Position numbers and translations under genes: made by a program
The notes under the pieces: generated by a model
The model's input: only the letters and a program-made list of their open reading frames with translations
Told to the model about the DNA's origin: nothing
Database searches by the model: none
Assembly (NCBI GenBank): GCA_016931085.1
Contig: JAFGFO010000475.1
Location: 1 to 64,000 of the forward strand
Length of the DNA: 64,000 nucleotides
Reading direction: 5' to 3'
Source of the DNA: Thermoflexales bacterium
GTDB taxonomy: Bacteria; Chloroflexota; Anaerolineae; Fen-1058
Shown here: positions 35,956 to 44,508 of the stretch, piece by piece
Numbering within the stretch: position 1 is the first letter of the stretch
How the letters are laid out: the number at the start of each line of letters is the position of its first letter

Positions 35956-36786
35956 ATGTCGCCAAGCAAAATCAAGTTCCACGTCGAACATATTGCCAGG
36001 CCGGCGCACATCGAGCGCATACTATGCGTGGCCACTGACGACCAAACGCTCGACGCCGAATCTGTGCGCTCAAGCTTGATCCAGAACGGATATACCATCA
36101 CGCTAGATGGCGCCAGGCGCAGCCTGGACATGGGAGGCAAGCTCGGCCTCTTTCAAAAATTGGAGCATACCACCTACACCCTCACCACACGCGGCCAGGC
36201 TTGCCGGAACCTGGCCCTGTATCGCCGCCAGGTCTATGAGGACGCGATGCATTTTTTGCTGTTCGCCAGTTGGGAATTGGGTGGACGCCGGGATTACTGG
36301 TCGTGGTCGTATGCTCAAACCTGCCGAATTCTCTGGAGCGACAAGCCGGTCATCAAGGGACGCAAGACTCTTTTCGGACAACTGTCAGCGGAAGCGTCAA
36401 AAGAGTTCCCCGGCCTGGATCCTGTAGTGGGCACTGAAACTGTTTATGCTGTGACCAACTGGCTGCAAGAATTGTCTCCACCGTTCCTGATAGTGGAAAA
36501 CGACAAGTTGGTCGCCAGCCAGGAACGCGAGTGGTTCTCGGTCGAGCTGGCGCTGTTGGCTGTGTGGTACCTGTACGCCGCTCGCGGTGCAGTGGTTCAG
36601 ACGCCAATCTTGCTAGATCGGCCAACAGTGGAACAGTTGTGTCCTTTGTGCCTCGCCACAGCCGAGCGCATCGTGGCGATGATAGAGACGGCTTCGCGGA
36701 CGTTTCCATTCCTGGATATTCACACCGGTGAGTGGGGCAGCAGCGTCATCTTGCGGCAGGCAGTGGATATTCCAATGTTGGCCTGA
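35956..36786 (+). CDS. First gene of PglZ/HerA operon: winged-helix-like protein of unknown role
   Basis: A 276-aa protein; ATG 35956 is used, although TTG 35944 in the same frame is possible. The first 90 residues have a winged-helix pattern (DAESVRSSLIQNGYTITLDG ... LEHTTYTLTTRGQACRNL). The rest is helical with no motif that I can name. Because it is the promoter-proximal gene of a compact operon with PglZ and P-loop proteins, it may be a regulator or a DNA-recognition subunit. Not recognised as a known BREX protein. Confidence 0.7.
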   Translation: MSPSKIKFHVEHIARPAHIERILCVATDDQTLDAESVRSSLIQNGYTITLDGARRSLDMGGKLGLFQKLEHTTYTLTTRGQACRNLALYRRQVYEDAMHFLLFASWELGGRRDYWSWSYAQTCRILWSDKPVIKGRKTLFGQLSAEASKEFPGLDPVVGTETVYAVTNWLQELSPPFLIVENDKLVASQEREWFSVELALLAVWYLYAARGAVVQTPILLDRPTVEQLCPLCLATAERIVAMIETASRTFPFLDIHTGEWGSSVILRQAVDIPMLA

Positions 36787-36824
36787 GTGGCATTGACTGG
36801 AGACAAAACACGAGGGATGCGCAC

Positions 36825-37328
36825 ATGATTTCCCGCACAGAGGTCGAAAACCAAATCAAAGCCCAGTCTGATGCATCCTGGTTTTTCCCCTCGCAGGTCG
36901 TCGCCTACCAGGAGTTGCTCCCATTTCTAGGCGGCCTGCACCGTGTTGTGAACCTATATGGAGCACAGGGCGTTGGCAAGACGTTTCTGGCTCACACCTT
37001 GTGCAAGGAAAACCGTATCGATTACGTGTCGTCTCCCGACCTGATTCGCTCTGCCAGCCATCCCTTGGCTATCGATAATGCGCCTTTTGATCGAACGGCC
37101 GTGCGCGGCATGCGCAACCAGGCTCGCAAGTTTGACCTTCGCCAAGTCATTCTCATCACGCGCTATCGTGTCGAAGATACAATCCCATCTTTTGCGTTGA
37201 GCCTCACGCCCGAGGATATTCGCTGCTTTCGCGCCACGCTCTTCCGAAGCCTCGACTTGCGGCTGCCGGATTGCGCGGCTTTGAATTTGTGGGAACACCT
37301 CAAGCTGATAGGAGATGTCTATGGCTAA
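36825..37328 (+). CDS. Small P-loop protein of the PglZ/HerA operon
   Basis: A 167-aa protein from ATG 36825 (MISRTEVENQIKAQSDASWF). It has a clear Walker A, LYGAQGVGKTFLAHTL, and a short acidic strand HPLAIDNAPFD that fits Walker B, but is only about half the size of a normal AAA domain. The 3' end overlaps the next gene by 8 bases. It may be an accessory NTPase or adaptor of the large ATPase encoded next. Confidence 0.75.
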   Translation: MISRTEVENQIKAQSDASWFFPSQVVAYQELLPFLGGLHRVVNLYGAQGVGKTFLAHTLCKENRIDYVSSPDLIRSASHPLAIDNAPFDRTAVRGMRNQARKFDLRQVILITRYRVEDTIPSFALSLTPEDIRCFRATLFRSLDLRLPDCAALNLWEHLKLIGDVYG

Positions 37329-40300
37329 AGACCCTCGCCTGGAAAAGCTCAGAAGTATGGACACAGTCATCGCGACCTTTACCGCCCGCGAACTGGCCAA
37401 TGATCCCAGTGTTGTCAATCAACGCTACCTGGAACACGCCGCGACCCACATGTCTTTGGGAGGAATCGCAAACTATGTGGACGCACTGCTAAAATGGACA
37501 CGGACGAACAAGGGCGCTGTGGTAGGGGCCATCGCCGGCGAGGTGGGATACGGCAAAACGAGCACGGCCATTCATTTGTGGCAGCAGTGCGAAGACGCGC
37601 GTGTGATCGCCGTGCCGCCTTTTGAATGGCACCGGCTGCAAGACATCATTGACGCTACCTGGGCCTGGGTGCGCTATCGTGTGGAGCAAATCCAGCCCCG
37701 CGCCGTACAACAAATAGACCACTGTTACGAGCGATACCGCGAGAAATCCGTCAAGGAATTTGCTGACAAGGAGGATATTCCTGTCTCCAAAGTCCAGGGA
37801 CTCGTCAAGCAGGGTAAAGTCAATCTCGGCTGCCGTCCGGCGGACGTGGTCGAGTTCCTGACAGAGACCAACCGACTGCTCGAAGATGATGCCCTGGAAT
37901 TGTATGGCCCCATCGTGTTCACTGACGAGCTGCAAGTGACGATGAGCCGCTACCTGGCTGACCATCGCTCGCGCGACGAATTCATGCAAGACGTCTTTGA
38001 GCTATTGAATCCCCTGCTAAACCGGCAGGGCAGCTTTGGCCTGATGATTGGCCTGCCTCTCAACACAGAAACTCTTATCAACGACGTGCGTCCCGATATT
38101 TTGCAACGGCTTCAGCGCTGCAACCTCTTTATCCGTCCAAGTAGCATGTACGAGCGCGACTTTCCGGCCGAATTGTGGTCCAAGTTCGCCGAGGTGTACG
38201 AGTTTGAGGAAAAAGCTGGCGACATCTTGCCGGCCGATACGCTGGACAGCATCGGGCAGATTGCCTTTCGCGACGATTTGGGCGCCGGCCCGCGTACAGT
38301 CGTCGAGGTGATGCGCTGCGCCATTGACCACTATGACAAAACGGGGCAGGGTTTTTCTCCCATCGATTTGATAGACGCCTATCTGGGCCGCCAGGTCGCT
38401 TTTGACTCGGGCGGCAAGCTGATTGAGGCAGTGACCGAAGCCTTGCAATCCAAGGAGGTCGAGCAAGTTCCTGGCGGCGAACAGGCTATCAAGCTGATGG
38501 CGGCTTTTCCGATGGGGTGCCCGGACGACCGTTTCAAGATCTATAGCCTGCAAGACGCCAGGGACGCGATCTCCAGAAAACTGTACACCGAGTACATGTA
38601 CAAGTTTCCCGAGGGCATATCGCTGCGCAAGCTGGCCCCCACCGAACGCGGCGCCGAGCCGCGCTTTATCGAGCTGACCAAAGAGTTCATTCAAACCTAT
38701 TCGGAATCCAGGCACGACTTGCAGGCGGCCATCCAAGCGTTCGAGGACGTGGTGATTCGAGAGATGCTGGTACCGTCTCGCCGGTCAGACCAGGTAGAGG
38801 GTTGGATCCCGGATGCTCAAGTGCCTGAGCAGTACGTGGGGACCTTCGACCGTAAGTACCCCGAACGCCAGCTCGTGATCAGAGTGTCCACAGATCGCTC
38901 CAAGTTGCTCAAAAAGGTGCAAGAATTTGGCCTCGCGTTTTGGTTCGATCCCGATTGCGATTACGAGTCGTGTGGGCGGATTGAGCGTGGCAATGAAGCT
39001 GGCACACTGGCTATCTACCGCCTGAATTTGCTGCGTCACTCTTCCAAGCCGCTCAACATCCCTTACATTGAGGAATTGGGCTATCCCCTGAGCAAAGTGA
39101 CTCCGGCCTTTATGTTGGCGTTGGTCCAACACCTGCACGCCAACGACAAGCTCATCCCCGAAGATGAAAAGCGGATGCAGATACCACCCTTCAGGCACAG
39201 TATGGTCAATTACGCGATCCAGTTGTTGTTTGGACAAGACCTGCTGGAAAGCGCCGAGTTCGATGGCTTGTCCAAAGTTGGCCTGGCCTCACCCCAAGAG
39301 GTGTTTTCCAAAATGTGCCAGGCGCGCTATCCAGCTTACGAGACGCTCATCACCACGGGCCGCTGGGAGCGCACCTACACCGCGTATTTGAACGCGCTCA
39401 AGTCCCAGGATGTTTCAAGCTCGATCGGCGTACTGAGGGGGAATAAGCCATTCGAGGCTCCCCAACGCGATGTCTTGACCTTGTTTGGCGAGAGCAAGGT
39501 TCAAACGTTCAAGGGCCTGGCTGAAAATCTATCTGGCGTCTTGGATGTGGACCTGGGAACCAAGGCCGACGTGCTGTCAACAGTGCGTTTCAAGCTGCAC
39601 CCGGCCGAAGAAGCATTTATGGAAGCGTTGCGCACCAGCACAGACCGCTTTACCCGCAAGCAGGTGAGGCTCAGGGCACTAGGCGAACACGAGGGATTTG
39701 GCCTCCTGCGAGGCTTGGGGTACAGAGAAGACGAGATTGCATTTATTTTGCAAATCCTCAAAGCCAGGCGGTTGGTCGAGTTTAACCAAAGGCAGCAGCG
39801 TTTCGAAGAGGTCCTGGAATCGCCCGATGAGCGCCGTGAAGCAATATTGGCTTCCATGGCCGAGCTGACTGCGCGGGCCGAGGTGCTGGCCCAGTTGCCG
39901 GATTTTGATACACGCTTTTCGACCCAGGCCGGCAAGCTGGCAGAGCGGGTATCTGGCTGCGAGGATATTGAGAAGCTGGAAGAATGTCAGACCGAACTTG
40001 GGCAACTGCGCGAAAAGCTCAACCAGTTTTCGGCAAGTTGGGCAAACAAGATCCAGTCTAGCTTTACCCAAATCCACGAGGCCGCCGAGCAGATACTTCG
40101 CACCAGCGCGCCGGCCGACTTGACCCGCCCTTTGAAAAGCGACGTGAGCTGGGTGAGCGAGTTGGTGCATTGCCAAACGCTCCTCAAAGAAAAGTACCAG
40201 CGGGTCTCGCTTGCTTTTCGCACTGTAGATAGCCAGGCTGCCACAGCCTGGAATGCCTGGACAAGCGCATCCCCTGCCGACCCGGCAGCGATACTGGCAT

Positions 40301-41217
40301 TGTACGAAGCCAACCGGGCTGCGCAGACTGAGTTGAGAGAAGCACAATCTGGCCTTGATGCGGCCAGGGGGTATTTGCAGAGTTATATCGCTTGGCCCAA
40401 CGTTCTCAATGTCGCGTCGAATGCCTATCGTGAGGCGCTGGGATGCGAGACCTCTTACAAACAGAGCCAGTTCCGGCAAGAGTTGGATACCGTGTTTGGC
40501 GAGATTACGGACCGCTTCCGGCAAAAGCAGTTGGAAGCCCTACCTGACCACGAGATGTATAGCGACCGTATCAAGGAAACGCAGGAGCAGATTACTGCCT
40601 GGCTGCGCGACCGGCGTGAGAACTATATGCAAGTCAAGCTCACCTACGAGGAAACGCTCAAGGCGATGGGCGTGGGACGCTTTAACTTGCACGCAGCCTT
40701 CGATACCTTTGATCCCGAAACATCGCGCGTTAACCTGTACAGCGAGGTTCTGGACAAAACACGACAGCACATCCAGGCGCTGGAACAAGAGTTGGAGCGA
40801 TACCGGACAGAAACCTTGTATGCTGGCCAAGTAGCCGAGGCGGATACGTCAGAGTCATCAACACACATTCGCCAGGCTGAAGATCAACTGGCCCAGGTCA
40901 AAAAACAACTGCACGACGACTGTGTGCGGCAGCAAGAGTGTTTCACGGCATTGGGCAACGCAGTAAAAGAATTGAGCGCCGCTATCCAAAAAGCCGACCA
41001 AAGCCTGCGGGGGACTTTGCAAAAGCGCGAGCCTTCATCCGAAGAGGAGGCAATCCTGGCAATGTTGCAAGACCCCAAAGGGACAGATGTCAGGGTCGTC
41101 ATTACCGGCCAGATAGCATCCGAGGGAAAGGGGTTTTCCCTCGACAAGTTGATGGGGCTGATCGTCACGCTATTCAAGAAAAACCAGGTCAATATCCGCA
41201 TCGAAAAGGTGAGATGA
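37321..41217 (+). CDS. BrxC/PglY-like large ATPase (1299 aa)
   Basis: ATG 37321 is preferred to ATG 37315 because GGAG is 6 bases away from it and abuts the earlier one. The N-terminal third is an ATPase: Walker A IAGEVGYGKTSTAIHLW near residues 72-88 and a Walker B-like YGPIVFTDELQV near residue 195. The middle is helical, and residues about 830-1230 are rich in coiled coil (ELTARAEVLAQL, QALEQELERYR). Size, domain order and position before PglZ match BrxC/PglY of BREX/Pgl systems, although sequence similarity is only inferred from the pattern. It overlaps both neighbours, so the operon is translationally coupled. Expected role: ATP-driven core of an antiphage complex. Confidence 0.75.
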   Translation: MAKDPRLEKLRSMDTVIATFTARELANDPSVVNQRYLEHAATHMSLGGIANYVDALLKWTRTNKGAVVGAIAGEVGYGKTSTAIHLWQQCEDARVIAVPPFEWHRLQDIIDATWAWVRYRVEQIQPRAVQQIDHCYERYREKSVKEFADKEDIPVSKVQGLVKQGKVNLGCRPADVVEFLTETNRLLEDDALELYGPIVFTDELQVTMSRYLADHRSRDEFMQDVFELLNPLLNRQGSFGLMIGLPLNTETLINDVRPDILQRLQRCNLFIRPSSMYERDFPAELWSKFAEVYEFEEKAGDILPADTLDSIGQIAFRDDLGAGPRTVVEVMRCAIDHYDKTGQGFSPIDLIDAYLGRQVAFDSGGKLIEAVTEALQSKEVEQVPGGEQAIKLMAAFPMGCPDDRFKIYSLQDARDAISRKLYTEYMYKFPEGISLRKLAPTERGAEPRFIELTKEFIQTYSESRHDLQAAIQAFEDVVIREMLVPSRRSDQVEGWIPDAQVPEQYVGTFDRKYPERQLVIRVSTDRSKLLKKVQEFGLAFWFDPDCDYESCGRIERGNEAGTLAIYRLNLLRHSSKPLNIPYIEELGYPLSKVTPAFMLALVQHLHANDKLIPEDEKRMQIPPFRHSMVNYAIQLLFGQDLLESAEFDGLSKVGLASPQEVFSKMCQARYPAYETLITTGRWERTYTAYLNALKSQDVSSSIGVLRGNKPFEAPQRDVLTLFGESKVQTFKGLAENLSGVLDVDLGTKADVLSTVRFKLHPAEEAFMEALRTSTDRFTRKQVRLRALGEHEGFGLLRGLGYREDEIAFILQILKARRLVEFNQRQQRFEEVLESPDERREAILASMAELTARAEVLAQLPDFDTRFSTQAGKLAERVSGCEDIEKLEECQTELGQLREKLNQFSASWANKIQSSFTQIHEAAEQILRTSAPADLTRPLKSDVSWVSELVHCQTLLKEKYQRVSLAFRTVDSQAATAWNAWTSASPADPAAILALYEANRAAQTELREAQSGLDAARGYLQSYIAWPNVLNVASNAYREALGCETSYKQSQFRQELDTVFGEITDRFRQKQLEALPDHEMYSDRIKETQEQITAWLRDRRENYMQVKLTYEETLKAMGVGRFNLHAAFDTFDPETSRVNLYSEVLDKTRQHIQALEQELERYRTETLYAGQVAEADTSESSTHIRQAEDQLAQVKKQLHDDCVRQQECFTALGNAVKELSAAIQKADQSLRGTLQKREPSSEEEAILAMLQDPKGTDVRVVITGQIASEGKGFSLDKLMGLIVTLFKKNQVNIRIEKVR

Positions 41218-42308
41218 AGCAGTTGACCGATGTGCTCCACCTTGACGCTGTGTTGGATCGTACCCCCATTGTGTACGAGGGAGAGCCGCTGCTGCTGGCT
41301 GGGTTGAACAACTTGAGCGTCGAGCGCGATGCCTGGCAGTACGTCCAGCGCGCGGATGGCCTGGCGCCGCTGCCGGTGGAGCGGACGGTGCTGTTGGGAC
41401 CGGCCACCGGCTACTTTGATCGCTGGCCGGTGGTGCAAGCGACTGCCAAGGCGCCGGCGGATTTGGCACAGTTCAATCGGAGCTTGTTTCAGAATTATGA
41501 CCGGGTGTGCAGCTTTGCGTTTACGCAGTCCGGCATCGCGAGCCGCATCGAAGAAGACCTGGATGTGGATGTGATTGTCCTGCTCTTGATTGATGGACTG
41601 TCCTACACGGACTGGATGGATTATCCTGGCGTTCAAAGCTGCCTGGTTGAGGGACCAACCATCACGCCGGTTGGCTTTCAAAACATCATCGGCCGGCCTT
41701 CCATCGCTCGCCGGCTGTTCGAAAAAGGATTTAGCAGGCGCTTGGGCTTTTCGTATTGGGAGCGTGACAATGCCTTGACAGACGTGATCTTTCACGGCTT
41801 TGATCCTGCCGCGCAAATGCTCAGGGTGAGCGAGTTCAAAGAGGTCTTGCAGGCATTGGACAAGTTACCCACCGAACAAACCTACATTCAAATCTTGGTC
41901 AACGGTATGGACTCGATTTGTCATAGCCACCGCGACCGGCCGCCTGTAGAAGCCACTGCTCGTTATCTGTATCAAGACGTATTGCTGGCGCTGGTCGAAA
42001 GGTTGCAAAAGGCGGGAGCTACGGCCCTGGTCTATGCCACTGCCGATCACGGCATCTTGTGGAAGCCAGAGCTGGGGACAGGCCACGACCTGGTTGTAGT
42101 CCGAGACGAGCGGATCAATTCGCACCGCTACGCCAGGGGATCGTTCCTGGTTCCCGACTCGAAGCAACTGCATTGCCATGGCGCAAACTATACAGTTCTG
42201 GCGTATCCTTACCTTTTCAAATCCCTGACGAGCCTGGAGTGGGGCACACACGGCGGTATTTCATTTCAGGAGTCGGTAGTGCCCTTTGTCAAACTGGAGG
42301 TGGTCTAG
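41214..42308 (+). CDS. pglZ: Short PglZ-domain protein
   Basis: A 364-aa alkaline-phosphatase-superfamily protein. The ATG overlaps the stop of the large ATPase gene (ATGA). PglZ marks are the metal-site Asp in VIVLLLIDGLSYTDW (D127), the segment TITPVGFQNIIGRPSIARR, ATADHGILWKPEL (metal-binding Asp-His) and the C-terminal EWGTHGGISFQESVVPFVKL. Classical BREX PglZ proteins are about twice as long; this one is little more than the phosphatase domain. PglZ is the signature protein of Pgl/BREX defence; its substrate in those systems is not settled. The next gene starts on its stop codon. Confidence 0.88.
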   Translation: MKQLTDVLHLDAVLDRTPIVYEGEPLLLAGLNNLSVERDAWQYVQRADGLAPLPVERTVLLGPATGYFDRWPVVQATAKAPADLAQFNRSLFQNYDRVCSFAFTQSGIASRIEEDLDVDVIVLLLIDGLSYTDWMDYPGVQSCLVEGPTITPVGFQNIIGRPSIARRLFEKGFSRRLGFSYWERDNALTDVIFHGFDPAAQMLRVSEFKEVLQALDKLPTEQTYIQILVNGMDSICHSHRDRPPVEATARYLYQDVLLALVERLQKAGATALVYATADHGILWKPELGTGHDLVVVRDERINSHRYARGSFLVPDSKQLHCHGANYTVLAYPYLFKSLTSLEWGTHGGISFQESVVPFVKLEVV

Positions 42309-43474
42309 TGTTATTCGTTGGACGAAACTTGGATGATAACAGCGACGTTCACATTGACGCGAATAAGTCACGGGCGGTGGCCATCTGTGGCAAGCGCGGC
42401 AGCGGCAAGTCGTACACGATGGGTGTGCTGATCGAGGAACTATGCCGTGAGGATAGCGCCGTGATCTTGGTGGTGGACCCGATGGGCATCTTTCACACCA
42501 TGTCACTGCCCAACCTTGAACAAGAGCGAACGTTGTGGGATTGGGGCGAAAGCCCTCAAGGGTTACCCATCAAGGTGTTGGTGCCCGGCGACCCGGTGGT
42601 ACGTTACGGCGACCGCGAAATTGTGGAGCGGCTGGAAGAGCGCGGTGTGGTCTTTGAACAACTGCGGCTTAACCCATCTGACATCTCGCCGGAGGCCTGG
42701 TGCGACTTGTTTGATTTCAACATCAACGAACCACTGGGCATTGCGCTTTACAAAGCCATTCGCACCTGTCACAAGAAATATGGCGCTGAGTTTTACATTT
42801 CACAGATTATGGATATAATAGAGCTAGATGCCCGCGCTGCGCCCAAGACCGTAGATGCGCTGGTCAACCGGCTGGACACAGCGCAAGAGTGGGGCTTTTT
42901 CGAGGACAGCCGTTATCGCGAGGTGTGGGAAATGCTCGACCCGCACGTGGTCAACATCCTGGACTTGAGCACGATTGATTCAGGCCGCTATGGCCGGCGG
43001 CCGCTCATCCTGTCTGCCTTGACCCGCAACCTGTTTCGCAAGCGGAGTGTGGCCCGCCGGCGGGAAGAGTTGGGACTGGAAGCCGGCATGCGCAAAATCT
43101 GGATGCTCATCGATGAGGCTCATCAATTTGTCCCGGCTGGCAAGTCCACACTGTGCAAAGAGGCATTGATCCAGTGGGTGAAGGAAGGTCGACAGCCGGG
43201 GTTATCGCTAGTTGTGGCTTCACAGCAGCCCTCGGCACTGGATATGGAGGCGCTCTCCCAGTGCGACGTGATTATCTCTCACGCTCTGACTACCACAGAG
43301 GACAAATCTGCCTTGAACCGGCTAACCAAGGACTATATGGGCGCCGAGTTGCGGGTGTTTATCAACAAGATCGCACGAACGGGGCAGGCAGCGTTTGTGG
43401 ATGATGATGTAGAGCGGGTGATGATGGTGCAGGTCAAACCGAGGAAGAGTAAGCCAGGGGGAAGCGAGGCGTAA
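42308..43474 (+). CDS. HerA/FtsK-like ATPase of the PglZ operon
   Basis: Start GTG 42308 lies on the PglZ stop (TAGTG) with GGAGG 8 bases upstream. The 388-aa protein has Walker A AVAICGKRGSGKSYTMGVL (residues 23-41), the following VILVVDPMGIFHTM strand, Walker B KIWMLIDEAHQFVP and the late LSLVVASQQPSALDMEALSQ, all typical of HerA/DUF87 hexameric DNA translocases. HerA proteins appear in several antiphage systems next to nucleases. Here no nuclease domain is seen in the operon. It is the last gene; 79 bases separate it from the MetE-like gene. Confidence 0.88.
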   Translation: MLFVGRNLDDNSDVHIDANKSRAVAICGKRGSGKSYTMGVLIEELCREDSAVILVVDPMGIFHTMSLPNLEQERTLWDWGESPQGLPIKVLVPGDPVVRYGDREIVERLEERGVVFEQLRLNPSDISPEAWCDLFDFNINEPLGIALYKAIRTCHKKYGAEFYISQIMDIIELDARAAPKTVDALVNRLDTAQEWGFFEDSRYREVWEMLDPHVVNILDLSTIDSGRYGRRPLILSALTRNLFRKRSVARRREELGLEAGMRKIWMLIDEAHQFVPAGKSTLCKEALIQWVKEGRQPGLSLVVASQQPSALDMEALSQCDVIISHALTTTEDKSALNRLTKDYMGAELRVFINKIARTGQAAFVDDDVERVMMVQVKPRKSKPGGSEA

Positions 43475-43553
43475 CGAGAAAGATGTATTTTCGAGATAAC
43501 TTGGGAACACTCTAGAGCTGATCATTTGAAATGAAGAGAATTGGAGGTGACTG

Positions 43554-44486
43554 ATGGCGTTAAAAACCAGTACAACAGGCAGTTGGCCCCCGACCTACAA
43601 TCCTGACGAGCCTATTCGCCATTTACCAGTTGAAGAGCAGGAACGCATTGTGCGCGAATCTATTGAAAGAGCAATTCGTGACCAGATCGAACTTGATATT
43701 GACATCCTGGTGGATGGTCAAGTACGAGACGATATTGTATCTCTTATAGCCTCTAAGTTACCAGGTTACGAGGGCAGAACTCTGCCCTATCACGTCACTG
43801 CCCGCATCCGACCGGCAGATGAGCCCATCACTGTGCAGGATTATCTGTACGCTAAGAAGTTGGCCGGTGATAGACCGTTGAAAGCACACATCACAGGGCC
43901 AATGACGCTAGCGAGAGCAATTCTTGTGGACGCTGAATCACCCTACAAGAGCCGAAACGATCCTGGACTGGTTCTTGATCTTGCTTCAGCCTTGGGGCAG
44001 GAAGCCCGTTACCTGGTCCAGGCTGGGGCCGAGATTGTGCAGATAGATGAACCGGCACTGGCGGATGGCGTAGACCTGGACCTGGCCTTCAAGGCGATGA
44101 AGCAGATAGTCGAGATTGGAGAGATCCCCTTCCCGGCCTTGCACATTTGCAAGAATGTAACCCGAATTTTGGATGCTGTGCTCACTCACTCTCCAGTGAA
44201 AATGGTGTCAATAGAGGGGGAGTGGTTGAGGCACGATGAGTTGAGTCACATCAACTGGAATTACCTCTCTCGCTGTAATAAACAGATCGGCCTGGGATGC
44301 GTCGAGGTACGCAACTATGTGATTGAAAGGTTGACAGCAGTGCAGAACTTTTTGGACTTTATGCTGGACCGGTTGGGCAGAGAGCATATCTGGGCGGTGA
44401 TGCCGAATTGTGGCTTGCGTCCAGTGCCCCACGACGTCACCTTGAAGAAACTCAAGGTCATGGTCAGTGCTGCCAGGTCCTTGTAA
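43554..44486 (+). CDS. Core-MetE type methionine synthase
   Basis: A 310-aa enzyme of the cobalamin-independent methionine synthase fold but only about the length of the catalytic C-terminal barrel. GGAGGTGA precedes the ATG. TGSWPPTYNP at the N-terminus, HITGPMTLARAI, the acidic EIVQIDEPALADG, and the zinc ligands HIC (about residues 195-200) and PNCGLRPVP near the C-terminus follow the MetE pattern. Core-MetE proteins are known from Chloroflexota and related anaerobes, where the methyl donor is a corrinoid or corrinoid protein. In this element it precedes a STAND-TPR gene and lies among defence-like genes, so a special methyl-transfer role cannot be excluded. Confidence 0.82.
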   Translation: MALKTSTTGSWPPTYNPDEPIRHLPVEEQERIVRESIERAIRDQIELDIDILVDGQVRDDIVSLIASKLPGYEGRTLPYHVTARIRPADEPITVQDYLYAKKLAGDRPLKAHITGPMTLARAILVDAESPYKSRNDPGLVLDLASALGQEARYLVQAGAEIVQIDEPALADGVDLDLAFKAMKQIVEIGEIPFPALHICKNVTRILDAVLTHSPVKMVSIEGEWLRHDELSHINWNYLSRCNKQIGLGCVEVRNYVIERLTAVQNFLDFMLDRLGREHIWAVMPNCGLRPVPHDVTLKKLKVMVSAARSL

Positions 44487-44508
44487 GCCCGTGAGACGGG
44501 AGGCGGAG

